From Acestrorhynchus altus (lineage: Eukaryota; Chordata; Actinopteri; Characiformes; Acestrorhynchidae): a DNA stretch of 64,000 bases. How positions within the stretch are numbered: the first letter of the stretch is position 1; every line of letters begins with the position of its first letter. Made by a program: the position numbers and the translations under genes. The notes under the pieces are model-generated. The model did not search any database, had not been told where the DNA came from, and saw nothing but the letters and a program-made list of their open reading frames with translations. The stretch is from NCBI GenBank assembly GCA_034509495.1, contig CM067506.1, positions 24,667,069-24,731,068 of the forward strand, given 5' to 3'. Below are positions 1-12,228 of the stretch, in pieces.

Positions 1-2527
1 TGAAAGTGAACTTTTTCCTTTGTGCCCTCACTCCTGAGCAATCATAACTTCAGACCCTTGCAAATAAACTGTTCCTGCCGATAGCATCCCTCCATACTGT
101 TTACTCTAACAGCCCCAGCTCCTCCTCACCCCACAGAAACACATTTAATTAGAAGGAGTTAAGATGTGCCTTAATTAAGCAGCAGGCCTGCACCCGCATT
201 GTCACTTAGCTTTTCTCCCTCCTCCCTTTCATAGAACAGTGAGCCCTGGTAAAATGTAATTTGCTCTTTGTTAAGATTAGATTCTGCTGTTTCATGGCAG
301 TTGAAACGGCAAGAGAATCACAGCTCCGCACTCTCTCCATTCTCTTTTATGCCTCATTCTTCTGCTCATCTCTTAGGCTTAAACATTGTAACCATGGCAA
401 TGGCAGTTTAGGATGAAAAGAACCCATAATTTTGCAGTAGGATTAATTCCGAAACATAAGACATGTAGCATAAAATCCTTGTCAAAACCTTGCTGATTCC
501 GGCCGAGGCGGCATATCCACGCTGCTTGGCTCCACGTAGCATATGATTTGACAATCTGGTCATTTTTTGACTTATTTCCCCCTGTGTAGTATTGACATGT
601 TGACACAAAGTGGTTTCCCAGAAAGACAGTGCCCATATTTCAATCAACATTAACCAAAACATTGGACCGAGGTGGAGTGGCAAAAGCAAAAGTGACATGA
701 ACAGACATAAAGCCAGACAACTGTAATTTCTCCTGATGTGAATTGGAAGCTCCAAAAGAAGAATAAACATTTAGAGCAGCAGGGGAAAGAAAACAGTAAG
801 AGTACAAAAAGTGAAGAAAGGGAATCCTGAGTGAGCTTTTTCCCTATATTATTTGGCTGATGGCCTGTTTGGACACTCTAAAATAGTTTTCTGTTTTACA
901 GACTGATTTTTATTAGTATTATAAGAGGAGCACAGTACCTATATATTAGTGCATCTAAAAAATAATATTGTTTAAAAGCTAATTTGTGATCATAGTTTCA
1001 TTCAAAAAGGTAATCTGTCATTTTATATTCATTACACAAAAGCTTGAAATACATCTTAGTGCATAGATAATATATTTGACAGTTGTTTTTTAATAATAAA
1101 AGAAATCATGATATTCTCATATATTAGAAGAAAATAACATTTCGTGCATGAAACATACAGATCACAAAACCAGTACAGTGCGTAAGCTTTTCCCCAGTTA
1201 GCATTATAATTTTTTTACATTTCAAAGGATACTTAAGACAAACAAATGAAGTAGTAGGTATTCAGCTGACATGAAAGATTGGGATCCACTGCCCTTCCCA
1301 GTAAATGAAAACTTCAGGGAGACTCAAATGTTATGTCCCCGTCTCAACCAACCAGCTCCCCACACCTGTCTTCAAGGACCTTTACTCACATGCCCTTTTT
1401 GCTACTTTTTAGATGCTAAAGTTTAGTTTACTTCTCCCTTCCTTCCCACCGACCCCATCTTGGTCCCATAATTTGCCCAGTGGGTAGGCTCCACCCCTGC
1501 CTTCCATGCTTAGCAGGGCCTGTGAGGGCTTAGATGTTTCAAGACCTGAACCAATTATGGGGTCAAGATTGTTATCTTTCAAATTTTAAAACCTTGGTCA
1601 AGAATATTTTTTGCATGCTCCTCTAGAGGAGTAGGAGTTCAGCTAAGTTCAGCTAAGAACTTTGAGAGGAATATTGAACTGTGGTTCAATCTTCAGTTAA
1701 TATAACTTCCCAAAGATGCTAGAAAGACAAAACCAAGCTCAGCTAACTATCTTACTCTGTGATTTATTTTCCTATACTGGTCTTGTATTAGTAATTTGGT
1801 CATGGCAGAAAAAAAAAAAAAACTTGGCTGGGGCTATGGTGTGGAGACGAAACTGAATTATGGGCTGAGAGGAAAAGGGGGGTGAAATCCATGCATAACT
1901 ATTGTCTAAAAGTTGGAGGTGAATATTCCACCCTGGTCACATGTGAATTCTAATTCTGAATTATAATGCAGGACTTGGAGGCACACCTCTCCACCTCTGT
2001 GTCAGGCAGCAGATCTATGTGACATCTAAAGGTGAGAGCATCTGTATTCAACAGAGAACAGCAGCCTCCAGACTATCATCAGGCAAGTTTGGAAGCTCAT
2101 ATCTCCTGGATGAGACTGCATGGGATGTGCCTTATTGTAGATTCAAACCCAAATCCCATCAAACAAAGACTGGGATTAAGTGTTCAGAAAGCGCAGGCTT
2201 GGCCGCTGAGGTGCATCTAACATTTTTAAACTTGCACCATGTTTTTTTTTTCTTTAAAATAAAGAGTGTGAGGAAAGAGAAAGGGAAAAAAAAATGAAGC
2301 TCAGTTCTTTCTCTATCTTTCTGTAGATGTGCTGCTGAGCCCAAATCCCTTATTCCTGTTTGCTTTATGTACATGTTGCCCTGGAGAGCGAGCAGAGAGC
2401 AATAGTGTGGGACTTCATGCAGCGATGGCAGAAAGATAGTTCAGTGTTTCTGAAGGAGAGAAGAAAGGGATGTTCCTTGGTTTCTTTGGAATCTGACAGG
2501 GAAACAGTGAGAGGCGAAAGAGAGAAG
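1..2527. other. Unique non-coding DNA, no gene seen
   Basis: Mostly AT-rich single-copy-looking sequence with no open frame that resembles a protein. The first 320 bases are balanced in composition and contain several TTAATTA-type homeodomain-like motifs, so they could be part of a conserved non-coding element. The rest holds only short A and T runs. I see no RNA gene or recognisable mobile element here. Confidence 0.5.
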
Positions 2528-2645
2528 GTGAGTGAGTGAGTGAGTGAGTGAGTGAGTGAGTGAGTGAGTGAGTGAGTGAGTGAGTGAGTGAGTGAGTGAG
2601 TGAGTGAGTGAGTGGGTGAGTGAGTGAGTGAGTGAGTGAGTGAGT
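2528..2645. repeat. (GAGT)n tetranucleotide microsatellite
   Basis: About 29 tandem GAGT units with one interruption (GGGT) near 2614. It is separated from the following (GATA)n tract by only about 20 purine-rich bases, so the two form a compound satellite. Open frames across it (poly Thr-His-Ser-Leu) are repeat translations. Confidence 0.97.
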
Positions 2646-2666
2646 CAAAAAAAGAAAGAAAAGGAC

Positions 2667-2755
<89 letters not shown>
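2667..2755. repeat. (GATA)n tetranucleotide microsatellite
   Basis: About 22 uninterrupted GATA units. GATA/GACA-type tracts are common in fish genomes and are often length-polymorphic. The uninterrupted structure suggests a young, mutable tract. Confidence 0.97.
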
Positions 2756-2756
<1 letters not shown>

Positions 2757-3037
2757 AAAAGGTGGGGATTGTTAGAGGTGTCCAGGTAGGCATTGTGGGG
2801 AGATCACAGCACTGTTTGGAGAGACGAGAAGGTGCTGTGTGCTGACATCTCGTCCCAGCCCAATCCTACTGATTAAAGATTACACTGTCATAACGCTGTG
2901 GCTGGAGACAAGGAAGATAGTTTTTCTTTATTAAACTTTCATAAAGGTTTATACTGATGATGCATTATAGATGAGGCAGAAGGTCAGGACAAGATCATAA
3001 ACTCTAATACACAATACTTCTGGCACTACCTCCAACC

Positions 3038-3038
<1 letters not shown>

Positions 3039-3118
<80 letters not shown>

Positions 3119-3137
3119 GCACGCACACACACACACA
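3039..3137. repeat. (CA)n microsatellite
   Basis: Long CA run, pure to about 3114 and then broken by CGCGCACGC before closing with a short CA tail. Confidence 0.97.
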
Positions 3138-4264
3138 GGAAATAAAATCATGTTTATAGTGCTGGTATTTGCAGTGTCTAGGAAACTTTTTTGCTGTTGT
3201 CGTTTGTTTTGCAAGTGCTGAAACCATGTCCAGGATATATTTCCTCCTTTTTTTCAGTCAGGAGTTGTCCTTTGAAATGATAAGCAAAGTCTTCTGTCTC
3301 CAAGGGACTGTCAGCACTGCCTTTGTTCACCAGCCAGTGGGTGTGTGGGTTGACACTGAATAAAAGTCCTGCCTTCGAATGGAAATAGCCATGTAACCTG
3401 GTTTCAGGTCAGTTAATGAGAGAAATGTATTCGCATATTTTTTCCCTCTTGCATTAATAGCCTCTCTCTCTCTTCTCCTTTGAAGCTGGGGATCCTAGTT
3501 TATTTTTTGAAGTGCTTTCAATCAGAGCAGTGGGTTGCAGTCACTACAGCATATAGGCTCTTAAGAGCAGTGCAGTAGAAGAGGTACAGCTGGTCCGTCT
3601 AGATTGGCTGGTGTTGTCGAATAATTCCTCACATCACCATACACTGTAGCACAGCCTCTTACTATAAAAGCATTTTCCTCTGGTTTGTCTCTGGATTTAA
3701 GCAGCTATTGTTTGGCCTATATTTTTCCTTGTTTCTCGTATTGGCTTTCAAGAGGATATGCTGGAATTAGTTTCAAAACAAATAAGGTGAAAAAAGAGAA
3801 GAAGAGAAAAAAAAAAAACAAGCAATAGAAAGGTGAGCATTTATTGAAGTCAGCCCTCCACTGGCCTTGCTGGCTGCCTCACACCACTTTCGTGCATGAA
3901 ATGATCTAAAAAAATTACTTTCTGCACAGTTTCTTACAGTGGTTCTTTATACTTTCCTCAATAAAGATCCACTCTGGATTGTCAATGAAAAGTAAATCTG
4001 GATATTGTGTTGGCCATGACATCACCTGCAATTCAGTCCGTAGCCCATTTACCTGATGCTATAGTGCCTCCCTGGGAAGTTTAAAATTCTGCATTTCTTG
4101 CATAACAAGATATGCAAAAAATACCACATAATGAACTTTTACGTTTAGCATAAGTATTCTATACACTTCGGGGTTCTGTGCAGATTTAAACAATGAACTA
4201 TTTCCAACTCACATGCTAAATATAGTATCTTGTATCATTGTCAGTTATTCCTCTTTCTGTAAAA

Positions 4265-4304
<40 letters not shown>

Positions 4305-5480
4305 CCACCCATGTTGTATTTTGCCTTCTATTCCCAGTTGGTAGTGAAAAACCACTGGAATAGCATGCAAAAGAAGGGTGGAGAAGTGTCACAGTGTGAA
4401 TACTACAGGGGTGTACAGGATACTGACCTGTAGCTCTGATTAGACGGAAGGTGGTTTTTTTTTTCAGTTTTTCTTTAAAACCTCAAAATTCACTTTGGTT
4501 TCTGGGTTATTTCATAGGTCAGCCAATCATTACAGCCTGTATGACTTTGGATATTTCCATAATATCCACTGAAAGGTGAAAAATGCCATAATGGTGTACA
4601 GAATACTTTTCTCCTACATTACTTTAGACCCAAAAAGCACGAGCATGTAGCACTAATGGACAGGCCCACTGGTCAGTTTTTGCTTCTGCTTGACTCAAAA
4701 TAAACACATTGCTATTCCCGATTACAAGTAGAGGAGACGTTGTTAACAAGCAGCTGTGAGAGACGATAAAGGACCTGCTGTTCAACCAAGCCAACTTACT
4801 CTTGCATATTTTCTCTGCTTTTAAGAAAAGTTGACGTTGACATGTTGACGTTTCTCAGCAAACATACTGAATATGTTCGATTACAAGATTGGTCTACTTT
4901 TTTTTACAAGTTAATTTAATGATCCTCAGCAGCTCATAATGAATTAAAATTACAGCTCACAGTATATCATAGACCTTTTTTATTGGCAAATTTGTTAAAT
5001 CTGAAAGAAAATAAGATAGCATTGTGGGCAGGACAAAAACAGTATCTTCAGGTTTGTAAAGGGATGCACAATATTATCAGAATAGTACTGGTATTGGCAG
5101 AAAGTTGCTTATAATAACTAACAGTATTGGACAGGTTGTTAGTAATAGACAAAAGCAAGTGCTACTGTATATTGTGGGCTACTGGCACTGGTGTGCTGTG
5201 GCCAAAAAATCGTTCCAACAGTGCCAATATCTCATTGTGTTTCATGACCTAGAGTGTATATTTTCCATTATATGAAGACACAAACACATATTAATTACTT
5301 GCACTCTTGAAGAAATCTCAAAGAAAGTGCTGCTGTTTAAACACTGAGGAAGGGTCATACAATTTTCTGTATTTTTCTCTGCTTCATATTAATTTCTGGT
5401 CATTCCTTTTGGCTTGTTTAGTTATTCTTTGATGGAGGAAGGCTGCCTTTTCTGCAGCATTTTAATTAAACATCAGTGTG
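3138..5480. other. Unique non-coding DNA, no gene seen
   Basis: AT-rich sequence without a credible open frame. It contains a (GT)n tract at 4267-4303 and short A or T runs. I recognise no mobile element in this stretch. Confidence 0.45.
4267..4303. repeat. (GT)n microsatellite
   Basis: About 18 uninterrupted GT units. Confidence 0.95.
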
Positions 5481-5488
5481 ACTCAACA

Positions 5489-5681
5489 CAGTGGTTCTCA
5501 TTCTCGGTCCTGGGGTACCACTGCCCTGCTTGTTTTAGTGTTTTCCTGATGTAACACACCCAGTGCAGCTCAGTGAGAGCTTATTAGTTAGTTCATTAGT
5601 TGGATCAGGTTTGCTGGATTTATGGTAAGCTCAAAAACAAGCAGGGCAGTGGTACTTTAGGACTAGGATTGAGAACTTCTG
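5489..5681. mobile_element. hAT-type MITE with 8-bp target-site duplication
   Basis: Non-autonomous DNA element of 193 bp. The ends are inverted repeats: the left end starts CAGTGGTTCTCA and the right end, read on the opposite strand, starts CAGAAGTTCTCA. Complementarity continues for roughly 50 bases through the shared CCACTGCCCTGC block. It is flanked by a perfect 8-bp direct repeat ACTCAACA at 5481-5488 and 5682-5689, the duplication size typical of the hAT superfamily. It encodes no protein. A second, end-eroded copy lies at 48500-48653. Confidence 0.88.
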
Positions 5682-5851
5682 ACTCAACATGTTGAAGCCA
5701 GAAGTGTGTATCTATTGAAAACATCACTCTTAGCATGTTTTGCTGTTTGTAAATGAGTATACTCTGCTACTGTTATAGTTCTTTTCAGCAAGCTCTTTAA
5801 ATGTAATTTTAAACTTTGTTCAAATGCAAATGAAACATAGAGGGATGTGCA

Positions 5852-6182
5852 TTCATTCATTCATTTTCCAAACCGCTTATTCCTGAATAGGGTCACGGGG
5901 GAGCTGGTAACTCGGAGCGCAAGGGCAGGAAACAACCCTAGACAGGGCGCTAATCCATCATAGGGCACACACATGCACTAAGGGCCACTTTAGAGTCACC
6001 ATCATGCATGTCTTTGGACTGTGGGGGAAACTGGAGTACCCGGAGGAAACCCACGCGAACACGGAGAGAACATGCAAACTCCACTCAGAAACTTCCCAGG
6101 TCACCCCACCTGGTGGTGGATCGAACCCAGGTCCTTCTTGCTGTGAGGCAACAGCGCTACCCACTGCGCCACCGTGCTGCCC
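5852..6182 (-). mobile_element. tRNA-derived SINE
   Basis: Short retroposon on the minus strand, 331 bp. Its 5' head is tRNA-like: a pol III box A (TGGCGCAGTGG, + strand 6161-6171) and box B (GGTTCGATCC, 6118-6127) with correct order and spacing. The body matches the abundant teleost repeat containing a 'catgtctttggactgtgg' block. Its 3' end, at the left on the + strand, is a short (AATG)n tail. A perfect 12-bp direct repeat GAGGGATGTGCA flanks it (5840-5851 and 6183-6194), the signature of LINE-driven insertion. The intact duplication suggests a fairly recent insertion. The box A/B pair could be mistaken for a tRNA gene, but no cloverleaf is kept downstream. Confidence 0.9.
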
Positions 6183-6611
6183 GAGGGATGTGCACAGTTG
6201 TATAATTATATCTGAACAAATTCATATTTGATGATATTCATTACATGCCGGAAGAGCAGAAGGTTTAGTAGCCAATGGACTGCTGATTTTTATTAATTTT
6301 AATGGATGTGTTATATCCTACAGAAATAAATTAATACCCATATAGCTAAATGTCTGGTTTCTGTATATGTGCATTGGCAGATATCTAATTGAAAGATATT
6401 GGTTCCATATCAGTGTACCTCTATCTTCCATGCTCACAGTGGTGTACCCTCTGTCTAATATGCATATCTGTGTTTTGGCTACAGTGGACTCTGGTATGAG
6501 GACACAGCCTGATCATGTGAGTAACTGACCTTGTCTGATTCTAGCTTAGTGCCCACATGGGCAACAGTGCCTGTGATTGTGCGTAAGTGTTTGTGCACAT
6601 GCTTGTGTATC

Positions 6612-6615
<4 letters not shown>

Positions 6616-6645
<30 letters not shown>
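6616..6645. repeat. (TG)n microsatellite
   Basis: About 15 TG units. The surrounding 6195-6789 otherwise shows nothing recognisable. Confidence 0.93.
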
Positions 6646-6649
<4 letters not shown>

Positions 6650-6789
6650 ATGCCCAGGCTTGCCCGCACTGGGCATTGTCTCTCAGACACACACTGTTCT
6701 GTACCTGTGTTAAAAAAGCGCCCCAGACTCCCTGCCAGGCTCCCGACTGAGCCTCTCTCCACAGGTCCCACCAAAGAACAGGACGGTAC

Positions 6790-7215
6790 TGAAAAGTAAT
6801 TCGCACATCTCTTCATTTGATTTATTTATTTGATTAGTGGTGGCGTGGAGCTGGAGGCCCGGGGAGGTGCGGAGAGCCAGGTATTTCAGCCGGGACTGGC
6901 TGCTCCAACAGGCCTGGTAGAGGGATGTGATTGGGGTCCTGCCATTGCAATCTTCAGCTGGAGCTAGCGCCAGGGGGGAGCCTGCGCCCTCCCACTTTTA
7001 AATAGAGAGAGGAATCTTTTATCTGCCTGTATTACTTTCCCTATTCCCAAATGCTGCCCAGCTGGCCTGCAGAGCTGCTTCAGCCTAAGTCATTATCGCT
7101 CCACCATGACTTGTCACTTTCAGATGACTTGATATATTTAAATGTAACTGGTGATTGCTGAAAAACCAGGGAAAAAAGAAATAGATGTATCACCAACTGA
7201 TGGGGAGAGGTGACA
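6790..7215. other. Candidate conserved non-coding element
   Basis: A repeat-free block of mixed base composition, with E-box-like CAGCTGG and TTATTTATTTGATTAG motifs and no protein-like frame. It stands out from the microsatellite-rich surroundings. The call rests on appearance only; cross-species alignment would decide it. Confidence 0.25.
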
Positions 7216-7328
7216 TTAATCTAAGCAGCATTCCGCCAGGGCACCATACTGTGGAGAACCGAGAGACGCTGCGCTCCACCTTTTTTTTTCGTGTCTTTCT
7301 CTTTTAATCTCTCTCTTTTTCTCTTGTT

Positions 7329-7347
7329 CTCTCTCTCTCTCTCTCTC
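7329..7347. repeat. Short (CT)n tract
   Basis: Pyrimidine run within a broader T/C-rich stretch from about 7281. Confidence 0.85.
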
Positions 7348-7695
7348 TTTTCACATGTCTCTCATTCTGCAACTGTGGGTGCCTATGTGCATGTGAGAAG
7401 GCCTGCTGTAGGCTCACGGTTGCCTCAGTCTGAAACGTATGACCCCTTGGTGTGTATGGTGTCAGCGTCAGTGTTCAGTGCTCATGTTCTGCAGAGGATT
7501 TGATCTCAGGCCTGGTGTCTCTGGATAACAGCCCTTTGGACTTGAATTAAATTTTGAGCGATACACATTTTCCATCCATAACCACATCGTGTTTAATACT
7601 AGATGAAACGATGATGTCAATGCTTAGTCTGAGGACAGCATGTAGTCTGCTGAAGTGTGGAGTGATATGGAAATCTGCTTGATTGCATGTGGACT

Positions 7696-7697
<2 letters not shown>

Positions 7698-7741
<44 letters not shown>
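7698..7741. repeat. (CT)n microsatellite
   Basis: About 21 CT units with one TTT interruption. Confidence 0.93.
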
Positions 7742-7779
7742 CACTGAGAATCCAGAGGTTCCAAGGGGGGTAAAAGGGT

Positions 7780-7985
7780 TAAGCCACCAAGCCCAGTCAC
7801 GTCACACCTCTCCCCTGGTGTGCACGTGAGGTATTATGCCCAGCCGCTAGATAAATCCACTTGACTTATCCAAAAGATTAAATTATTTACACATTTAGAA
7901 AAGACTCAAATATGACCAAACCCACTGGCACGGCCTCATGAAAAATTAATCAGCATAATTTCTTAACGATGAGGCTCAGGCTGAG
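7780..7985. other. Candidate conserved non-coding element
   Basis: Repeat-free block with several regulatory-looking motifs, including CACGTG-like, GATTAAATTATTT and AAATTAATCAGCATAATTT. It has no coding potential. This is an appearance-based call. Confidence 0.25.
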
Positions 7986-8759
7986 GCTAGAGCTGGAGCT
8001 GGAAGATGGTGGTGGCAATGTTGGTTAGACTGGGCATGACTGAACAGGACTCTGTAACCTGGCTTGTTTGTGTGTCCTCTCCAGGAGCAGACAGGGAAAA
8101 ACAGGCATGCTGTTCTCTGCTCGAGTGTTGATTGACACATGGCTGAAGCTCATCCGTCAGATGAATGGTCCCTGCACTTGTCCTGTGCCACATCTGAAGG
8201 GCTCTTGTCACCTTGTGGGTTGTCACTTAAAGATGAATTGTCAAAACAACAGTGCTGTAGTTTGTAGCCATGCACATAAACGGTGAGCAGTGCTACCTTA
8301 ACTGCATGCGTGTGTGTGAGTGAGTGAATGAGTGGGTGGGTGTGGGTGTTGTAAAGGTCCTAACGCACACACATCCTCTATGTATGTGTGCATGTTTGTA
8401 TGTGTGGGTGTAGGTGTACGTATGCACTACAGCAGTGTGGGTGAGTGGGTGTTTAAGTCTTGCTTTAAAGTCTCTTTTTGTAATGGATGTTTATGGAATC
8501 TTTGCTTTATCTACTCTACACATTCCTAATTCAACACTGATTTTGTTAATGTGCCTTTAAGACTTTAGAAATGATCTCCTTTTTGATTGGCTGCTCTGTA
8601 TTTTGTGCGACCCAGAAGCAGTCTAGACTGGCAGATCAACGTAAATTCAACATGATTAGTAGCAGAAAAATTAATGTAGGCTTTTAAATATGTTGAGGCA
8701 TGTATGCAAATGTGTTGTTGCATGGTAGGCCTATATTTTGAAATTTTAACAATGTTTAC

Positions 8760-11700
8760 TAGAGATGGAATGATTGATCAGTTATGTAAATATGTGATCA
8801 GACTCAGCATTATTGTCATTCTCACCATGTGACATGATAGAACAAAACACAGTTAATCAGGCTAGGGGGATAATGGGAATTAAAAAAGTTAGTGAGATAA
8901 TTAAAAAGAAATAAAAAGAGACTAATGTAGCTAAACAAACAGACCTGCAGCTTAGGTTGTAGATGAATTGTAAGGTGTGGTAGTGCTGAAGTAGTAGCAG
9001 AACTTAGCAGTATCACATCCAAATGGCAGTGTGCATAGTCAATATGGGTGGGGTTGTGTTCAGTGAATTGTCGGTATGTGTGGGGTGGAGGAGTTTAAGT
9101 ATCTGACTGCATCCGGGTAGAAACTGTTTATCAGTCTAGATATATTTTTCTGCCTGGATGCAGTGCAAGGGGGTAAGAAGTCTGGGTAGGTGGGGTCACG
9201 GAGGATGCAGTTGGCTCTCTCCTTGCATCTGATGGTGTGTCATGCATGTGGTCAGGACATTCTCCACCGCACAGGAGTATAAGGACCTGAAGATGTCTGT
9301 GCCCAGGCCTGCCCTTTCATCTTCCTCAGGAAATACAAACACCGGTGGGCTTTCCTGACAGCTGTGGTGTTGGTACACCAGGGGAGTGTGTTTTTCAGGT
9401 GTAATCCAAGGTACCTAATGGAGGGGACCCTCTCCACAGCTGTTCCATCAATGTGGGGAGGAGGATCCTGCAGAAGTCCTCAACCATCTCCTGGTCTTCT
9501 GGCTGTTGAGAATGAGGCTGTTGTTTCCATGCCATCATGCCAGGTCCTCTACCTTCCTCCTGTATGCTGACTCATCTTCATGAGTGATGAGTGCAGCCAC
9601 CACTGTAATGTCTGCAAACTTCACCACAAAATTGTTCTTGAAGTGAGCTCAGCAGTTGTGCATCAACAGTGTGTACAGCAGAAGGCTGAGCACAAAGCCC
9701 TGGTGGGAGCCAGTGTTTAGGATAATGGTGGATGATGTGTGGCTGTTGATCCTGACTCTTTGTTGTCTGAAATCCAGGACCCAGTTGCACAGGGATGAGG
9801 AGGTTCCCAGGGCTGCCAACTTGGACATTAGATTCTGCAGGATGATGGTATTAAAGCCTAATATAAGAGTCCTTGTTATCTAGATGTACGCATACTGGTA
9901 AGCGTCCTCAGTCATGTTGATGGTATGCTTCAGATGACTCATCACCAACCTCTCAAGGCACTTCTTGATGACAGGGGTGAGTGCAATGGGGAGGTAATCG
10001 TTGAGGCATGACACTGAAGAGGATTTTTGCATAGGGATGATTGTGGCGGTCTTGAGACATGATGGAACTCTGGCCTGGGACAGCAAGGTGTTGAAAATGT
10101 CCATCAGGACCTCACAAATTCAAAATGCACAGTCCCTGAACTCTACCTGGACCAGGGGCTTTCTGGGGGTTGATCCTCTGCAGTGTCCTCCTCTGCTGTT
10201 GTTACTGTGATGGTGGCTCATTCAGGGAGGGGTAGATTTGGAGACCTCGAAGTGAACATAGAAGGTGTTCAGGGTTTCTGGGAGTGCTGGATCATTTTGG
10301 CATTGTTCATCACTCCTCTTGTAGTCTGTGATGCACCTGATACCCGTCCGCATGCTCTGTGGGTCATTTGAGCTGAAGTGACCCTGGATCTTGAGAGTGT
10401 ATGTGGACATTGTCCTCTTTATTCCCACTAACAGGTTCCTTCTAGCTGCTCTAAGTGCTGCATAGCCATCCTTTAATGCAGCATCATGGATTCTCAACAG
10501 GTAATGCACCTCTGCATTCAGCCAAGGTTTCTGGTTTGGCCTTATGGTGATGGTCTTAGGTGTGGTCACCTCCCGATGTAGTCCATGACAGATGACGATT
10601 ACAACAGCCAATGTTGTCATGCAGTTACCTGAGAGCTACATTAGCATGCGCTTGTTGGGTGACATAGGATGCCATTACATACAATGCTGTGATTCCACGT
10701 GGCAGATAGTGAAGATGACATTTCACTGTTAGATGTTCTACTTCCTCAGAGCTGTGTCTGCCCACCACACAACAGTTTGTGCATCAACCTTTGTTGATAA
10801 AGATGTCCTCCTCCCCTGGTTTTACCGGAGAGCTGCTGGTCTTTATCCGAGCATAAAAACAGCCATCATTGGGCTCAAAGGCATGATCCAGCATGTTGGA
10901 TTTAAGCCATGTCTCCGTCAAGATGAAGATATTGCAGCACTGCATCTCCTCAAAGCAGGTCCATTTTGTTATCCAGTTCCCGGATGTTGGATGAAAAGAG
11001 TGATGGCATGCCGTTGTTCGTAAATTCTGCAGCCTACTGAGCATTGTTTTTAACTCCAAAGGGAGATGAGCATGGAGACCATTGTTAAATTGCATTAGCT
11101 CTACTTTATTGCTGTTTTACTGGCAGTAGTAGTGCTAACTAGACTGCTAAGAGCTAGCGCTAGAGAAGCCAGAGCGCCACTACGTGCTACCATCTTTTGC
11201 CTTTGGCCGATAATTTAGCCAGTTTCTTATTCAGCCTGCAGCTTCAGAGCCTCATTAAAGCCAGTGTTGAAATCAGGCAACAATTGCTGAATAAAAGGTT
11301 GTCAGTCTTTTATGTCATCATTTTCTAACTGCATTTGTAGAATGTGTAAATGTATCGTTCCTGGCAGGAGAATCAGAGTAAAGACTTTTAACACCACTAA
11401 CTTGATACCCATCTCTAGAGTACATATCTCAGCTCCATATGATGAGAATCAGTAGAGCCACTAACAACACTTTGAGCTGCATAGTGCAGTTCTGCATGAG
11501 AATTCACAGGCTCGCTCAGCAAGTGTTCAGAGTTCACTTATATGTGGTTGATTTGAAACGAAAAAAAAAAACCTTTTTCATCTTGAGAGACGTTAAAACA
11601 TATAACATTACAAACTGCACCAGGGCTGTCACTGGACATTTATGAATAGTGGGCTAAGCTGTGACTAGGGGTTCCAGGGATATACCACCACAGGACAGTA

Positions 11701-11809
11701 ACCCCAAAAGGTCTACATTTTGAAACCAGAAAAAAAGTGGTATCGGTATCAATGATCAGATGAACACCAATCATTATCAGTGTCAGAAACACTGATGGGT
11801 TCATCTCTA
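8760..11809. mobile_element. hAT-like element split by a LINE insertion
   Basis: The outer ends are TAGAGATG at 8760 and CATCTCTA ending at 11809, perfect 8-bp inverted termini with looser matching inward (ATCAG blocks). They are bounded by a perfect 8-bp direct repeat ATGTTTAC at 8752-8759 and 11810-11817. An 8-bp duplication plus TAGRGATG-type termini fits the hAT superfamily. Only about 45 bases of its left side and up to about 600 bases of its right side remain as flanks of the inserted LINE, and I see no hAT transposase frame. The match could be coincidental, but the duplication and the termini agree. Confidence 0.6.
8803..11205 (-). pseudogene. Degenerate Rex1/CR1/L2-type LINE, copy 1
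   Basis: Dead non-LTR retrotransposon on the minus strand. In 5' to 3' order it keeps part of an AP-endonuclease domain (TETWL motif near 10905-10920, including the glutamate), a linker (10222-10620), the reverse-transcriptase start (about 9880-10104, with a LNDYLPIALTP block), the RT palm and a C-terminal tail containing SIRYLGLHL (about 9420). Many frameshifts and stops break the frame. RT motif C reads FADI (9607-9618) where the family has FADD, so the second catalytic aspartate is lost. The 3' end, near 8805, resembles a 'gacaataa' LINE terminus. The octamer TGATCAGA occurs at 8795-8802 and 11753-11760 and might be its target duplication. It belongs to the same broad clade as the copies at 13.9 and 58.5 kb, but its 3' region differs. 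Confidence 0.82.
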
Positions 11810-11817
11810 ATGTTTAC

Positions 11818-12158
11818 AAACAACATCAAAATCCAAATGATATGATATGGGTTATGATGTATATGTGTATTATATGTGACTGAGTGAAAGTGTGTGTTTA
11901 TGCTTCTCTTTTATGATTCTCATTTTTTTTTTCTTAAACCAAATGGCCTCTCGTGTCCCTGTTCTCATCAGCTGTTTTTACTGCGCTGAACTGAAGTGTT
12001 GGTCACACCATTTACAAAGTGATGACTCTGACCTCTGCTTTGCATATGGTACACATAGTCTCTCATGTAGCCTGTCTGGGAGATTTGGTCATTGACACTT
12101 CTGAAATTACCTTTGCAGTCCCTCCTCTCTGACTCTTTCCCTTCTTGCTCTCTTTATA

Positions 12159-12228
<70 letters not shown>

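Noticed and set aside
2365..2793. 142-residue frame of repeated Thr-His-Ser-Leu and Tyr-Leu-Ser-Ile
   Set aside because: It is the translation of the (GAGT)n and (GATA)n arrays.
6118..6182. Possible tRNA gene on the minus strand (box A and box B present)
   Set aside because: The pair is the head of a SINE: it is followed by a SINE body and AATG tail and flanked by a 12-bp duplication, and no complete cloverleaf is seen.
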